Virus record (IMG/VR): IMGVR_UViG_3300024903_000001
Location: 1 to 49,977 of that record
Direction: 5' to 3' (one strand)
DNA: 49,977 nucleotides
Source of the DNA: a virus
In this document: one piece after another, positions 1-7,076 of the stretch
Layout: every line of letters begins with the position of its first letter
Numbering within the stretch: the stretch's first letter is position 1
The notes under the pieces: model-generated
The model's input: only the letters and a program-made list of their open reading frames with translations
Database searches by the model: none
Told to the model about the DNA's origin: nothing
Program-made: the position numbers and the translations under genes

Positions 1-127
1 CCAAGCGCGCCGTCGAGCAGGCCGCTGAGACCTACCAGGGGCAGGCCACCCGCGCCGACTCCGTCGCCCCGACGCTCGAAGCCAACCGCGCCGATCTCCA
101 GCCGGTTCTCGGCGATCGTCTGCCATC
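1..127. repeat. Terminal direct repeat, left copy
   Basis: These 127 bases are identical to 49851-49977. The reading frame of the gene at 48926 continues without a break into the frame ending at 2090, so the two ends overlap and the sequence is circular or terminally redundant. A length of exactly 127 matches a k-mer size often used in short-read assembly, so an assembly overlap is more likely than a biological terminal repeat. Confidence 0.95.
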
Positions 128-2090
128 GCCCGGCGCAATGGCCGAAGACCCCGGTATCGTCAGGCTCGAGCGTCAGGTCGCCATGCAGGACAACGCGCCG
201 TTTATCCGGAGCGAGCAGGATTTCAACGCCGGAGTGCGCGATACGGTCGACAGCATCGCGCCCGATGGCGACCCGGCCAAACTGCAGGCGGCGGCGCAGG
301 CCGAAGCCGCGCGTCTCCGCGGTGAAACCCAATCCGCAAATGACGCCGCGCTGGCCGAGCGCCAGGCGCGCGTCGATACCGTCGAGGGCCGGCAGCAACG
401 CGTTAGCGAAATCCGCCAGGGTGATGTGGCCGAGCTTCCCGTTCCGCAGTATCCGGACACGCCCGACGCGGCGAAGGCCCGCGCCAGCACGTCGCTGGAC
501 AACGCCATCGTCGACCAGACCTACATCCCCGACCGGACGCAGAAGAATGCGCTTTATGCCGAGGGCGCCGATCCCAGCATGCCGATCGACACCCGGCCAA
601 TGGCAGAAGCCGCCGGCCGCGTCGCGCAACGGGTAGAGCAGCTCCCTGAATCTATCCGCCCCAACGCGGCCAACCCGGCGTTGGTTGAAGACATGCAGGG
701 CACGACGCAGCTCCCCTATGGCGCGGCGCAGCAGACCCGCATGCAGTTGGGGGAGCAGCGCAACGCGGCACGCGCCAGCGGAGAGTTCCAGCGCGCGGAC
801 AATATCGGCGAGATCCAACGGCCGCTCAACGAAGCGCTCGACGCGGCGAACCCGCAGGCATCGGCCAACTACCGCGAGAACTTCGCCCCGAAATACCGCG
901 ATGGGGGTGCCGTTGAGGATCTGACCCGAAAGGTCGATCGCAATGACCGGCCGGACCCGAGCCAGACCGCGGCGGCCGTCTCGAAGACGCCCGAGGACAT
1001 TGCCGGCGTGCGTCGCGTGCTGGATGAGTCGCCGGCGCGGCCGCAAGGCGATGCCGCCGCACGCGAGTTCCTCTATGCCGACATGGCGGAGAAGGGGCTG
1101 GTTGACAGCAAGAGCGGCGCCATTCGGCCCGACCGACTGCGTAACTGGCTGGCGAAGAACTCCAACCAGCTCGAAATGGCGCCCGGTATGCGCGCCGAGA
1201 TCGACGCCGTGTTGGCTCGCGCACAGAAGGGAGAGACCGTCTCCGATGGCCTGGCGCAGCAGATCAAGGCGTCCCGCGCCAAGCTCAAGGAGACCGAACG
1301 CGCCGCTGGCCGTAGCGAAAAAGAGACCGAGGACCGCATCAATAAAGGTGCGCTCGGCGCTGTGATCGATGCGGATCCCGACAAGGCCGTCGCCGCCGTC
1401 ATGAGCAACAGCCTCAATTCCGGCGGCCGCATGCGCGAGCTCGCCGGCTTGACCAAGAACGATCCGGAAGCTCGCGCCGGCCTGAAGGCCGCGGTGCGCG
1501 ACTTCATCATCGAGAAAGGCCAGACCACCGCAACGGAGAAGCTTCCGCCTGGCGATCGTCGCGGGCCGCTGTCACCGGCCGCCACACGCAAGCTCTTCAA
1601 CGAACACGAGAAGGTCTTGGCGGAGGTGTTCGACCCCGACGAGATGAACGCCATGCGCGTGGTCCAGAAGGCCCTGGACCTGCAGAAGACGGAGCAAGTC
1701 CGTGTCACGAGCGGCTCCGATACCATGCAGAAGATGGTGCAGAGCGGCTTCAACTCCTTCCGCGATAGCGTGCAAGGCAAAGCGGCCGAGGCCGTCATCC
1801 GGCTGAAATTCGGCATGCTCAAGGGTGGCGGACTGATCTCGACCGTCGGCCGCTACATGAACAACATGACGCCCGAGGACGGCAAGCGCGCGATGGAACT
1901 CATCCAGCGGGCGGCGCTCGAGCCGGAGATTGCCTTGATCCTGGCGTCGAAGAAGATCCCGCCGGGCTCGCCGCGCTACGCCAGCACGATCCAGAAATTC
2001 CTGGCGGCAGATGCCGGCGTCAAGTCGAGCCTCGAAGGCGATGATGAAGACCCGAAGCCGCTCGAGATGACCATCAAAAAACGACCTTGA
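3..2090 (+). CDS. Large internal virion (ejection) protein, C-terminal part
   Basis: This is the 3' part of the gene that starts at 48926 and crosses the contig junction. Joined, the product is about 1,004 residues and this part is about 695. It is the last and largest member of a cluster of internal virion proteins, like the large ejection proteins at the end of T7-type podovirus tail operons. The sequence is rich in Ala, Arg, Glu and Asp with long predicted helices. A more hydrophobic stretch near residue 860 of the joined protein (FGMLKGGGLISTVG) could interact with membrane. I see no transglycosylase motif here; that activity is in the separate protein at 31293. No start codon belongs to this fragment, and the in-frame ATG at 138 is internal. 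Role in DNA ejection is inferred from position and size. Confidence 0.8.
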   Translation, partial: KRAVEQAAETYQGQATRADSVAPTLEANRADLQPVLGDRLPSPGAMAEDPGIVRLERQVAMQDNAPFIRSEQDFNAGVRDTVDSIAPDGDPAKLQAAAQAEAARLRGETQSANDAALAERQARVDTVEGRQQRVSEIRQGDVAELPVPQYPDTPDAAKARASTSLDNAIVDQTYIPDRTQKNALYAEGADPSMPIDTRPMAEAAGRVAQRVEQLPESIRPNAANPALVEDMQGTTQLPYGAAQQTRMQLGEQRNAARASGEFQRADNIGEIQRPLNEALDAANPQASANYRENFAPKYRDGGAVEDLTRKVDRNDRPDPSQTAAAVSKTPEDIAGVRRVLDESPARPQGDAAAREFLYADMAEKGLVDSKSGAIRPDRLRNWLAKNSNQLEMAPGMRAEIDAVLARAQKGETVSDGLAQQIKASRAKLKETERAAGRSEKETEDRINKGALGAVIDADPDKAVAAVMSNSLNSGGRMRELAGLTKNDPEARAGLKAAVRDFIIEKGQTTATEKLPPGDRRGPLSPAATRKLFNEHEKVLAEVFDPDEMNAMRVVQKALDLQKTEQVRVTSGSDTMQKMVQSGFNSFRDSVQGKAAEAVIRLKFGMLKGGGLISTVGRYMNNMTPEDGKRAMELIQRAALEPEIALILASKKIPPGSPRYASTIQKFLAADAGVKSSLEGDDEDPKPLEMTIKKRP

Positions 2091-2097
2091 TCGCCTT

Positions 2098-2112
2098 GTC
2101 TCCTTATGCGAC
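2098..2112 (+). promoter_or_regulatory. Operator-like palindrome GTCTC-CTTAT-GCGAC
   Basis: This is one copy of the dispersed 15-bp element (consensus GTCKC-CTTTT-GCGAC). It lies in the 31-bp gap before the gene at 2122, so close that no normal Shine-Dalgarno sequence fits between it and the start codon. A binding protein here would block the lysis genes. The likely ligand is the XRE repressor at 3933 or the small regulator at 24003; this is inference. Confidence 0.5.
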
Positions 2113-2121
2113 ATTTGTCGT

Positions 2122-2460
2122 ATGAGGAAAAAGCGACATCTGGCGACACTCGCGATCCTGCTCGGTTTGTCGGGCTGTCACGGCGCTCCTGCCTTTGCGC
2201 ACTCCTGGTATCCCTGGGAGTGCTGCAGTTCAACCGACTGTTGGCCTATGGGCGATGACGCCGATGCGCGCGAGCCCGAACCGAAGATCGTCCCCGGCGG
2301 ATATCTGACCCACGACGGCATCTTCATCGCCGAGCGCGATACGCGCCCGAGCCGGGATGGCCGTTTCCATGTCTGCCGATACGGCGGCTTGAAAACCGCG
2401 GACGTGATCGCGCCCGCGCAGAAGCAGATTTGCCTGTTCGTCCCGCAGCCAACCTTTTGA
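2122..2460 (+). CDS. Small secreted protein, unknown function
   Basis: A 112-residue protein with a clear export signal: a basic N-terminus (MRKKRH), a hydrophobic stretch to about residue 18, and an AFA-H signal peptidase I site near residue 27. A lipobox-like LSGC lies just before that, so lipidation is an alternative. The mature part begins HSWYPWECCS and has several cysteines. Proteins with this HxWYPxECCS pattern recur in rhizobial genomes and their phages without known function. It leads the lysis cluster, ahead of a lipoprotein and the endolysin. The gap before it holds an operator-like palindrome and no strong ribosome binding site, so translation may be leaderless or weak. Confidence 0.75.
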   Translation: MRKKRHLATLAILLGLSGCHGAPAFAHSWYPWECCSSTDCWPMGDDADAREPEPKIVPGGYLTHDGIFIAERDTRPSRDGRFHVCRYGGLKTADVIAPAQKQICLFVPQPTF

Positions 2461-2470
2461 GGAGATCGCC

Positions 2471-2652
<182 letters not shown>

Positions 2653-2656
<4 letters not shown>

Positions 2657-3477
2657 GCCATGATAATTTCGATTTCGTCTTCGGCCAGTTGATCGGCCAC
2701 GAAGGCAAGCTCTCCACCGACAAGGCCGACCGTGGCAACTGGACGTCCGGCAAGATCGGTGTCGGCGAAATCTGTGGCTCGAAATACGGTGTCACCGGCA
2801 TCACGCTCGGCGCCTTCCGCCGGCTCGGCCGTTCGGCCAATCTGGCAGAGGTCTCCGCGCTCGGCGTCGACGAAGCCAAGCTGATCTTCAAGAAGCAGTA
2901 CTGGAACGCCGTGCAGGCCGACCGGCTGCCCAGTGGGCTGGACTATGCCGTCTCCGACTTCGCCTACAACAGCGGCGCGGGCAACGCGATTCCTCCGCTC
3001 CAGCGACTGGTTGGCGTTGCGGCCGATGGCTCGATCGGCGAGATCACCCTGGCTGCGATCGCCAAGCGCAGGGTCGGCCTTATCGACAAATATTGCGACG
3101 CGCGGCTCGCCTTTCTCAAGCAGACCTACGGCTGGTCGAAATACAAGAACGGCTGGACCCGTCGCGTTGCAGACGTCCGTGCGGCCTCCAAGCGCCTGGC
3201 GGGCTCTGTTCGACTGCCGGACGTTCCGTCGCCCCCAGCCATGCCGGGGGATCGCGCAGACCACGCCATCGACCCGAAGAAGACGGGGCAAGGCCGCGCC
3301 GGCATCATGGCCGGACTCGGCACTTTCGGTACGGCCGCGTCCGACGCCGCCGAGAAGATCGCCCCGCAGGTCGAAATGCTGGCCTCGCTGAAGTGGCTGT
3401 TCCTTGCTCTGACGCTCGTGAGCATCGGGATCGGCGCCTATCTGATGGTGGTCAAGATGCGGGAAGCGGAGACGTGA
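2653..3477 (+). CDS. Endolysin, GH108-type N-acetylmuramidase with C-terminal membrane segment
   Basis: A 274-residue peptidoglycan hydrolase. The N-terminus has the GH108 signature: LIGHEGKLSTD with the probable catalytic glutamate at residue 17. The peptidoglycan-binding half of the family follows at about residues 75-170 (YWNAVQADRLPSGLDYAVSD, then the NSGAGNAI region and a DGSIGEITLAAI motif). The C-terminus has one hydrophobic helix at about 246-268 followed by a charged tail, so the enzyme may be membrane-anchored. It overlaps the lipoprotein stop by 4 bases and the spanin start (3474) by 4 bases, a compact lysis operon. GH108 enzymes cleave the MurNAc-GlcNAc bond. Confidence 0.88.
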
Positions 3478-3710
3478 TCGGTTTCCTGCTCAGCCCGCTC
3501 GGCCGATACGTCATTCTGATCGCCGCCGGCGTTATCGCGCTCGGCGCCACCTACGCCTACGTCCGCCGCCAAGGGGCGGAGTCGGCCCGCCAGCAGATCG
3601 AAAAGGGAAACACCGATGCTCGCAATAAGGCTGACCAAGGCCGTGCTCGTAGCGAGCGCGACGCTGACACTGGCAAGCTGCGCGTCGATGACGGTTTCAA
3701 GCGAAACTGA
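3474..3710 (+). CDS. Rz-like inner-membrane spanin
   Basis: A 78-residue product starting at a GTG that overlaps the endolysin stop (GTGA). It has one N-terminal membrane helix (about residues 8-27, VILIAAGVIALGATYAYV) and then a charged, helical periplasmic domain rich in Gln, Glu, Lys and Arg. This is the topology of an i-spanin. A lipoprotein in another frame (3616-3822) starts within it, the classic Rz/Rz1 arrangement. Spanins fuse inner and outer membranes in the last step of lysis, and their presence fits a Gram-negative host. Confidence 0.75.
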   Translation: MIGFLLSPLGRYVILIAAGVIALGATYAYVRRQGAESARQQIEKGNTDARNKADQGRARSERDADTGKLRVDDGFKRN

Positions 3711-3822
3711 GTGTCGGATCTTCCGGCCCATTTCCTGGGACGACAAGGACACGGATCCGACCATCCGCCAGGTCAAATCCCACAACGCGGCCGGCGTCGG
3801 AGCGTGTGGGTGGAAGCGATGA
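3616..3822 (+). CDS. Rz1-like outer-membrane spanin lipoprotein
   Basis: A 68-residue protein embedded out of frame in the 3' end of the i-spanin gene and extending past it. It has a signal sequence (MLAIRLTKAVLVASATLTLA) ending in the lipobox LASC at about residues 19-22. The mature part includes CRIFRPISWDDKDTDPT and then IRQVKSHNAA, a tail found in many phage proteins at the end of lysis cassettes. Nested out-of-frame location next to a membrane-anchored partner is typical of o-spanins. A ribosome binding site (AAAGGGAAACACCG) precedes the ATG. Confidence 0.78.
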   Translation: MLAIRLTKAVLVASATLTLASCASMTVSSETECRIFRPISWDDKDTDPTIRQVKSHNAAGVGACGWKR

Positions 3823-3835
3823 TCGGACGACCTAC

Positions 3836-3895
3836 CCCGAAAATGGCGACAAAAGCGGCTTGACAATATCCCATATTGAGGCGCAAAGAGGCGAC
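3836..3895. promoter_or_regulatory. Repressor-gene upstream region with two operator-like sites and a TTGACA box
   Basis: The gap before the XRE gene holds minus-oriented copies of the dispersed operator at 3836-3850 (GTCGC-CATTT-TCGGG) and 3881-3895 (GTCGC-CTCTT-TGCGC). Between them are a TTGACA box at 3860-3865 and a small palindrome, AATATCCCATATT. I find no convincing -10 at the right distance. The arrangement suggests autoregulation of the repressor-integrase operon. Confidence 0.5.
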
Positions 3896-3932
3896 AAGGA
3901 ATACAGACATAGCTCCATAGGGAATAGCGAGA

Positions 3933-4337
3933 ATGCCCGATACCAAAATGACGCTGGAACAGACCCGGACTGTCTTCGCAACGAAGCTGGAGAACCTGCG
4001 CGCCGATCGCGGCTGGACGCAAACGGAGCTCGCCAAACGAGCCTCTCAATTCTCCGAGAAACCCATCACGCGCGACCGTATCAGCAAGTACTCCCTCGGC
4101 CTCTCGCTGCCGGGAAAGCCGCATCTGGCCGCCATTGCCAAGGCGCTCGGCGTCGAGCAAGACGATCTCCTCCCTTCCCGCGTCGTGCGAAATTCATCGG
4201 CACATCCGCTTCGGGCGACGCTCCTCGAGGACGGGATGGCGCAGCTCAACATCAACATGATGGTCCCCTGGGATCTCGCGGTGAAGATCGTGGCGATGAT
4301 TCGAGAGGCGACAGGAGGCGACAATGCCGCGGCCTAA
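3933..4337 (+). CDS. XRE-family helix-turn-helix repressor
   Basis: A 134-residue regulator. A helix-turn-helix of the Cro/CI (XRE) type spans about residues 15-72: KLENLRADRGWTQTELAKRA is the first part and ISKYSLGLSLPGKPHLAAIA the second, ending in KALGVEQDDLLP. The C-terminal 50 residues have no LexA-type protease motif, so control by RecA cleavage is not indicated. It is the first gene of the lysogeny operon and overlaps the integrase by 14 bases. It is the best candidate for the protein that binds the dispersed GTCKC-CTTTT-GCGAC sites, two of which lie just upstream. That assignment is inference. Confidence 0.82.
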   Translation: MPDTKMTLEQTRTVFATKLENLRADRGWTQTELAKRASQFSEKPITRDRISKYSLGLSLPGKPHLAAIAKALGVEQDDLLPSRVVRNSSAHPLRATLLEDGMAQLNINMMVPWDLAVKIVAMIREATGGDNAAA

Positions 4338-5370
4338 GCGCGCCGAGCCCCACTACCTGCAAGAACGAGCTGGCGTCTGGCAAATCTGCTGGTACGACGC
4401 CACGAGCCAACGCACTCGGCGCATGGGCCTTCGTACAAAGGACTATGACGAGGCGCTTGATAAATACGCCGTCTGGCGGAAGAACCCGCAAGCCATAGCA
4501 GTGGTTGAGGGTCGTGGCGAGGACATCTCGGTTACGCACGCGCTCGACGATTACTACAAGGAGCACGTCACCAAGAACGTGGCCGATCCTGTGCGCCAGG
4601 AGAACGCCATCCGCCACCTCAAGACCTTCTTCAAGGGCGGCCTGCTGCGCGCCGTCGACATCCCCGCCTGCCGCTCCTACGCCGACGCCCGCCGCTCTGG
4701 CCGCATCGGCGGTGGGGCGCGCCACAAGGGCGATCGCGCCAAGGGATCGGACAGCACCATCCGGCGGGAGCTCAACGTCCTGCAGGCGGCCTCTGAGCAC
4801 GCCCGGCGCTGGAAGCGCATCAAGGCGGAGAACATGCCGACCTTCGAGGCGCCTGCCGAGCACCGCGTCCAGCAGGAGATCGGCTTCCTGAGCGAGTACC
4901 AGATCGCCACGTTGATCTTCGAGGCGGAGGGCGCGTTGCGAGATTTCATCATCCTGGCGTATATGTGGGGGGCGCGGCGCGAGTCCATCGAGACGCTGCA
5001 CGTCGACCAGGTGAAGCCGACGCACGTCAACCTGCTCAAGAAGGGCGAGCGCCAGACGAAGAAGCGCAAGCCGATCGTGCCGATTTTCCCGGAGACCGCC
5101 GCGGTCCTGCGTCATCGCATGGCGACGGCCGAGGAGCGGGGCGGCTATCTGTTCAGCACGACGGTCGACTTCTACCGCCCGTTCAGCAAGCTCTGCGAGC
5201 GGTTCGAGATGCCTCACCGCCACCCGCACGTCTTGCGCCATTCCCGCGCAACGAACATGCTCATGGCCGGCGTCAGCATCTATAAGGTGGCGCGGTTGAT
5301 CGGCGATACGGTCAAGACCGTGGAGAGCACCTACGGCCACCACAGCGTCGAATTCTTGTTGGAGGGATGA
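4324..5370 (+). CDS. int: Tyrosine-family site-specific integrase
   Basis: A 348-residue tyrosine recombinase. The N-terminal 70 residues resemble an arm-binding domain, a SAM-like core-binding domain follows (residues 60-165), and the catalytic domain is C-terminal. Visible catalytic residues are Arg near residue 218 (WGARRESIETL), the HxLRH box near residues 301-305 (HVLRHSRATNML) and the nucleophile Tyr near 336 (ESTYGHHS). The usual LGH before the tyrosine reads IGDT here, a variant I recall from related alphaproteobacterial phage integrases. The start has a strong site (GGAGG, 5 nt upstream). It integrates the phage into the host chromosome; the complete tRNA-Glu at 6424 marks a possible attachment locus. 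Confidence 0.93.
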   Translation: MPRPKRAEPHYLQERAGVWQICWYDATSQRTRRMGLRTKDYDEALDKYAVWRKNPQAIAVVEGRGEDISVTHALDDYYKEHVTKNVADPVRQENAIRHLKTFFKGGLLRAVDIPACRSYADARRSGRIGGGARHKGDRAKGSDSTIRRELNVLQAASEHARRWKRIKAENMPTFEAPAEHRVQQEIGFLSEYQIATLIFEAEGALRDFIILAYMWGARRESIETLHVDQVKPTHVNLLKKGERQTKKRKPIVPIFPETAAVLRHRMATAEERGGYLFSTTVDFYRPFSKLCERFEMPHRHPHVLRHSRATNMLMAGVSIYKVARLIGDTVKTVESTYGHHSVEFLLEG

Positions 5371-5696
5371 GCATGAAAGGCTTTCGTAATATCGGTCTGA
5401 TGGATCGCCGGCGAGCACGCGCGATGGCGTTGGCTCATGCCGTGATGCAGGGCTTGCCCCGTGACATGGACCCGGACCGCTGGCGGCAGGATGTGCACGA
5501 GGCCATGCTGCGCGTCTTCTTGGCGGAGGGGGTCGAAGTCCTCAGCGACTATACCCGCAGCGAGATAGGGCTCCCTCCGCGCAATGCTGAAGGGTGGACA
5601 GCGCAAGAGGTCGCGGCGTGGGAGGCAAAGCTCCTTGACGCCATGATGCGGCCTCCGACGATGCCGATGTTTCCTCTTGCCCCGACTGCAAAATGA
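5367..5696 (+). CDS. Small hypothetical protein in the lysogeny operon
   Basis: A 109-residue protein whose ATG overlaps the integrase stop (ATGA). It is helical and mildly acidic, with several methionines and a Pro-rich C-terminus (PPTMPMFPLAP). No cysteines, no membrane helix and no motif that I recognise. Overlaps on both sides (integrase before, a small membrane protein after) indicate translation from the same message. A directionality factor is possible by position only; there is no sequence support for it. Confidence 0.65.
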   Translation: MSMKGFRNIGLMDRRRARAMALAHAVMQGLPRDMDPDRWRQDVHEAMLRVFLAEGVEVLSDYTRSEIGLPPRNAEGWTAQEVAAWEAKLLDAMMRPPTMPMFPLAPTAK

Positions 5697-5830
5697 CCAC
5701 GATATCGGAGATGTTTCGAGCGATCGGTGACACGCCTATCTTGGTCGCGCTTCTCTTCGTCGTCGGCATCCCGGTCATCCTGTGGGTCTATCGCGACCTC
5801 ATCAAATGGATCTTGTTTGGCAAGCGCTGA
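5693..5830 (+). CDS. Small single-pass membrane protein
   Basis: A 45-residue ORF starting with an ATGA overlap on the preceding gene. A hydrophobic helix spans about residues 16-33 (PILVALLFVVGIPVILWV) and is followed by a basic C-terminus (LFGKR), giving a simple membrane topology. Genes of this size in the lysogeny region of temperate phages can act in superinfection exclusion, but nothing here proves it. Confidence 0.6.
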   Translation: MTTISEMFRAIGDTPILVALLFVVGIPVILWVYRDLIKWILFGKR

Positions 5831-5859
5831 GCAGGAGCCTCTTTTTATTTGCCTTGGTT

Positions 5860-5874
5860 GTCGCCTTTTGCGAC
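5860..5874 (+). promoter_or_regulatory. Operator, perfect palindrome GTCGC-CTTTT-GCGAC
   Basis: This is the best copy of the dispersed element: two perfect inverted half-sites separated by CTTTT. It lies 20 bases before the gene at 5894, in the gap after the membrane protein gene. I used it to define the consensus. Confidence 0.65.
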
Positions 5875-5893
5875 GTTTTCAGAGGAGACTGAC

Positions 5894-6160
5894 ATGACCG
5901 CTCTTATCCTGGACGAAGCCGGCCCGATCACGCCGGAGTCATGGGCATGGTTTGAGAAAGCACTAGCAGAAGGGCGTGTGAAACAGACGATCTTCTCGCC
6001 AACGAAAACCGACCGAGAGAAAGCGATTCTTGCGGCTGCCGATCTCGTTGCTCGGCAGATCCTGTTGACGAGCAAAGGAACGCCCTACCTCTTGGACTCC
6101 AAACAGGCTCGACGGGCAATGCGAGCGCTTCTGAAAGCGCGAGAGATGCCCAAGCCTTGA
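5894..6160 (+). CDS. Small hypothetical protein
   Basis: An 88-residue protein with a good ribosome binding site (AGAGGAG, 6 nt before the ATG). It is helical and basic in its second half (ARRAMRALLKAREMPKP). No recognised domain. It is the last gene of the rightward lysogeny segment. A perfect operator copy lies before it and a strong terminator after it, so it may have its own repressed promoter. Confidence 0.65.
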   Translation: MTALILDEAGPITPESWAWFEKALAEGRVKQTIFSPTKTDREKAILAAADLVARQILLTSKGTPYLLDSKQARRAMRALLKAREMPKP

Positions 6161-6169
6161 AACGCGCCA

Positions 6170-6185
6170 GTCGCTCGAAAGCGAC
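6170..6185 (+). promoter_or_regulatory. Operator-like palindrome with 6-bp spacer
   Basis: GTCGC and GCGAC half-sites are separated by TCGAAA, directly after the stop codon at 6160. The wider spacer departs from the consensus, so binding may be weaker. A further GCGAC half-site follows within 8 bases. Confidence 0.4.
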
Positions 6186-6216
6186 AAAGCGACACGTAAC
6201 GATACACTGCGTAATG

Positions 6217-6255
6217 CGCCGTCTCCTTGCAAACCAAAGGAGACGGCGTTTTTAT
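6217..6255 (+). terminator. Rho-independent terminator of the lysogeny operon
   Basis: A 12-bp perfect stem (CGCCGTCTCCTT with AAGGAGACGGCG) with an 8-base loop, followed by TTTTTATT. This is one of the strongest hairpins in the window and ends rightward transcription from the repressor-integrase operon. The stem contains operator-like GTCTCC/GGAGAC sequence. Confidence 0.88.
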
Positions 6256-6286
6256 TGGGCGATTTCAAGGGTTTGGTTTTATGACC

Positions 6287-6331
6287 GTCGCCTTGTGTCT
6301 CCTTTCAATGTCTCTTGTCGCCCTCTCACGG
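6287..6331 (+). promoter_or_regulatory. Cluster of three operator half-sites before the tRNA
   Basis: GTCGC-CTTGT (6287), GTCTC-CTTTC (6297) and GTCGC-CCTCT (6317) lie in tandem in the gene-free stretch 6256-6423 between the terminator and the tRNA. A TAGAAT box at about 6362 could be the -10 of a tRNA promoter. I see no ORF with coding support in this gap. Confidence 0.4.
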
Positions 6332-6423
6332 CCGAAACCGCGAAAGCTAAGTGTTTGAAATAGAATAGGAAAACTGCTGTATCCCCACGTTTTGGCGCGT
6401 TACGACTGGCGCGCTACGGTTTT

Positions 6424-6498
6424 GCTCCATTCGTCTATCGGTTAGGACGCTGGCCTCTCACGCCGGAAAGAGCGGTTCGATTCCGCTATGGAGCGCCA
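6424..6498 (+). tRNA. tRNA-Glu (anticodon CTC)
   Basis: A 75-base cloverleaf. The acceptor stem is perfect (GCTCCAT with ATGGAGC), the D arm is GTCT/GGAC, and the anticodon stem is CTGGC/GCCGG with loop CTCTCAC. The T arm is AGCGG-TTCGATT-CCGCT, followed by discriminator G and an encoded CCA. It lies about 1 kb downstream of the integrase. It may supply a GAG-reading tRNA to the phage, or restore a host tRNA gene disrupted at integration; the full length and encoded CCA allow either. Its resemblance to rhizobial-type tRNA-Glu is from memory. Confidence 0.93.
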
Positions 6499-6620
6499 CA
6501 TCATCAAGTGCGTGTATCTCGTCCTCGCCAACCCCAATGCGAGCGCCAATGCGAGGCAGGTCGAGGTCGTCAAGGCGCTTCGCCTCTCCTTTGAAGATGG
6601 CCATGCATGCTCCAGACAAC

Positions 6621-6646
6621 AAAAAACCCGCCGGCTAGGGCGGGTT
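6621..6646 (-). terminator. Terminator of the tailspike cassette
   Basis: Read on the minus strand, AACCCGCC pairs with GGCGGGTT around a 6-base loop and is followed by a run of T (TTTTTT). It lies downstream of the minus-strand tailspike (7077) and its small partner (6880), so it ends that transcript before the tRNA. Confidence 0.85.
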
Positions 6647-6710
6647 GGGGTGGCGCGGTGGGGGCAAGGTAATTTATGATCGCGAATAGCACTCACGGGG
6701 GGAACCAGCG

Positions 6711-6920
6711 ATGAGCGATCTTGGTCTCTACGAAGTCTCAGTTTACGAGGGGCACGACGGGAAGGGAGGCCCGCTAGGCAACCCTATTCGCTCTTTCACG
6801 TCGGAGCTGATCTCCCGCGAAGGCTTGCGAGAGAAATGGGTTCCAGGCCTCGGCCTTAAGGTTGGAGAGATGGCCAAGTTCAAGAAGCTCGGGCCTTCCC
6901 CTGATCCTGACCGTCGTTAG
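6711..6920 (+). CDS. Small hypothetical protein on the strand opposite the tailspike cassette
   Basis: A 69-residue ORF, preceded by a purine-rich GGGGGGAA 6 nt before the ATG. The sequence begins MSDLGLYEVSVYEGHDGKGG and looks like a small beta-rich soluble domain. Its 3' end overlaps the convergent gene 6880-7068 by 41 bases. No family recognised. The ribosome binding site and sensible composition support it, but the convergent overlap lowers certainty. Confidence 0.45.
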   Translation: MSDLGLYEVSVYEGHDGKGGPLGNPIRSFTSELISREGLREKWVPGLGLKVGEMAKFKKLGPSPDPDRR

Positions 6921-7068
6921 CGGCGGCAGCGGAGCCTTCTTCCGCCGGGCTTGAAGCTGCCTTTAAAGATCGACGCATTTCCTCAATCTGAGATTTGAGG
7001 AGGATAATTTCGATCTTGGCGCGGCCGAGTTCTAACGCCACGAGATCGTTGGGGTTGAGCGTGTTCAT
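6880..7068 (-). CDS. Small coiled-coil protein after the tailspike
   Basis: A 62-residue product starting at the ATG at 7068, with GAGG about 6 nt upstream and 8 bases after the tailspike stop. A heptad-like helix spans residues 6-35 (LVALELGRAKIEIILLKSQI), then an Ala/Glu/Asp-rich tail. Small coiled-coil genes directly after a tail fibre or spike gene can encode assembly chaperones or fibre partners. That role is inferred from position only. Confidence 0.6.
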   Translation of the reverse strand: MNTLNPNDLVALELGRAKIEIILLKSQIEEMRRSLKAASSPAEEGSAAAANDGQDQGKARAS

Positions 7069-7076
7069 CTTGAACC

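Noticed and set aside
1-127. Biological direct terminal repeat of a T7-like genome
   Set aside because: The repeat lies within a gene, its length equals a usual assembly k-mer, and an integrase-bearing phage is not expected to have T7-type ends. Not fully excluded.
3933-4337. LexA/CI-type autocleaving repressor
   Set aside because: The C-terminal part is too short and lacks the Ala-Gly cleavage site and Ser-Lys dyad of S24 peptidases.
6488-6679. 63-codon ORF starting inside the tRNA
   Set aside because: It begins in the tRNA 3' arm and runs through the minus-strand terminator; no ribosome binding site.
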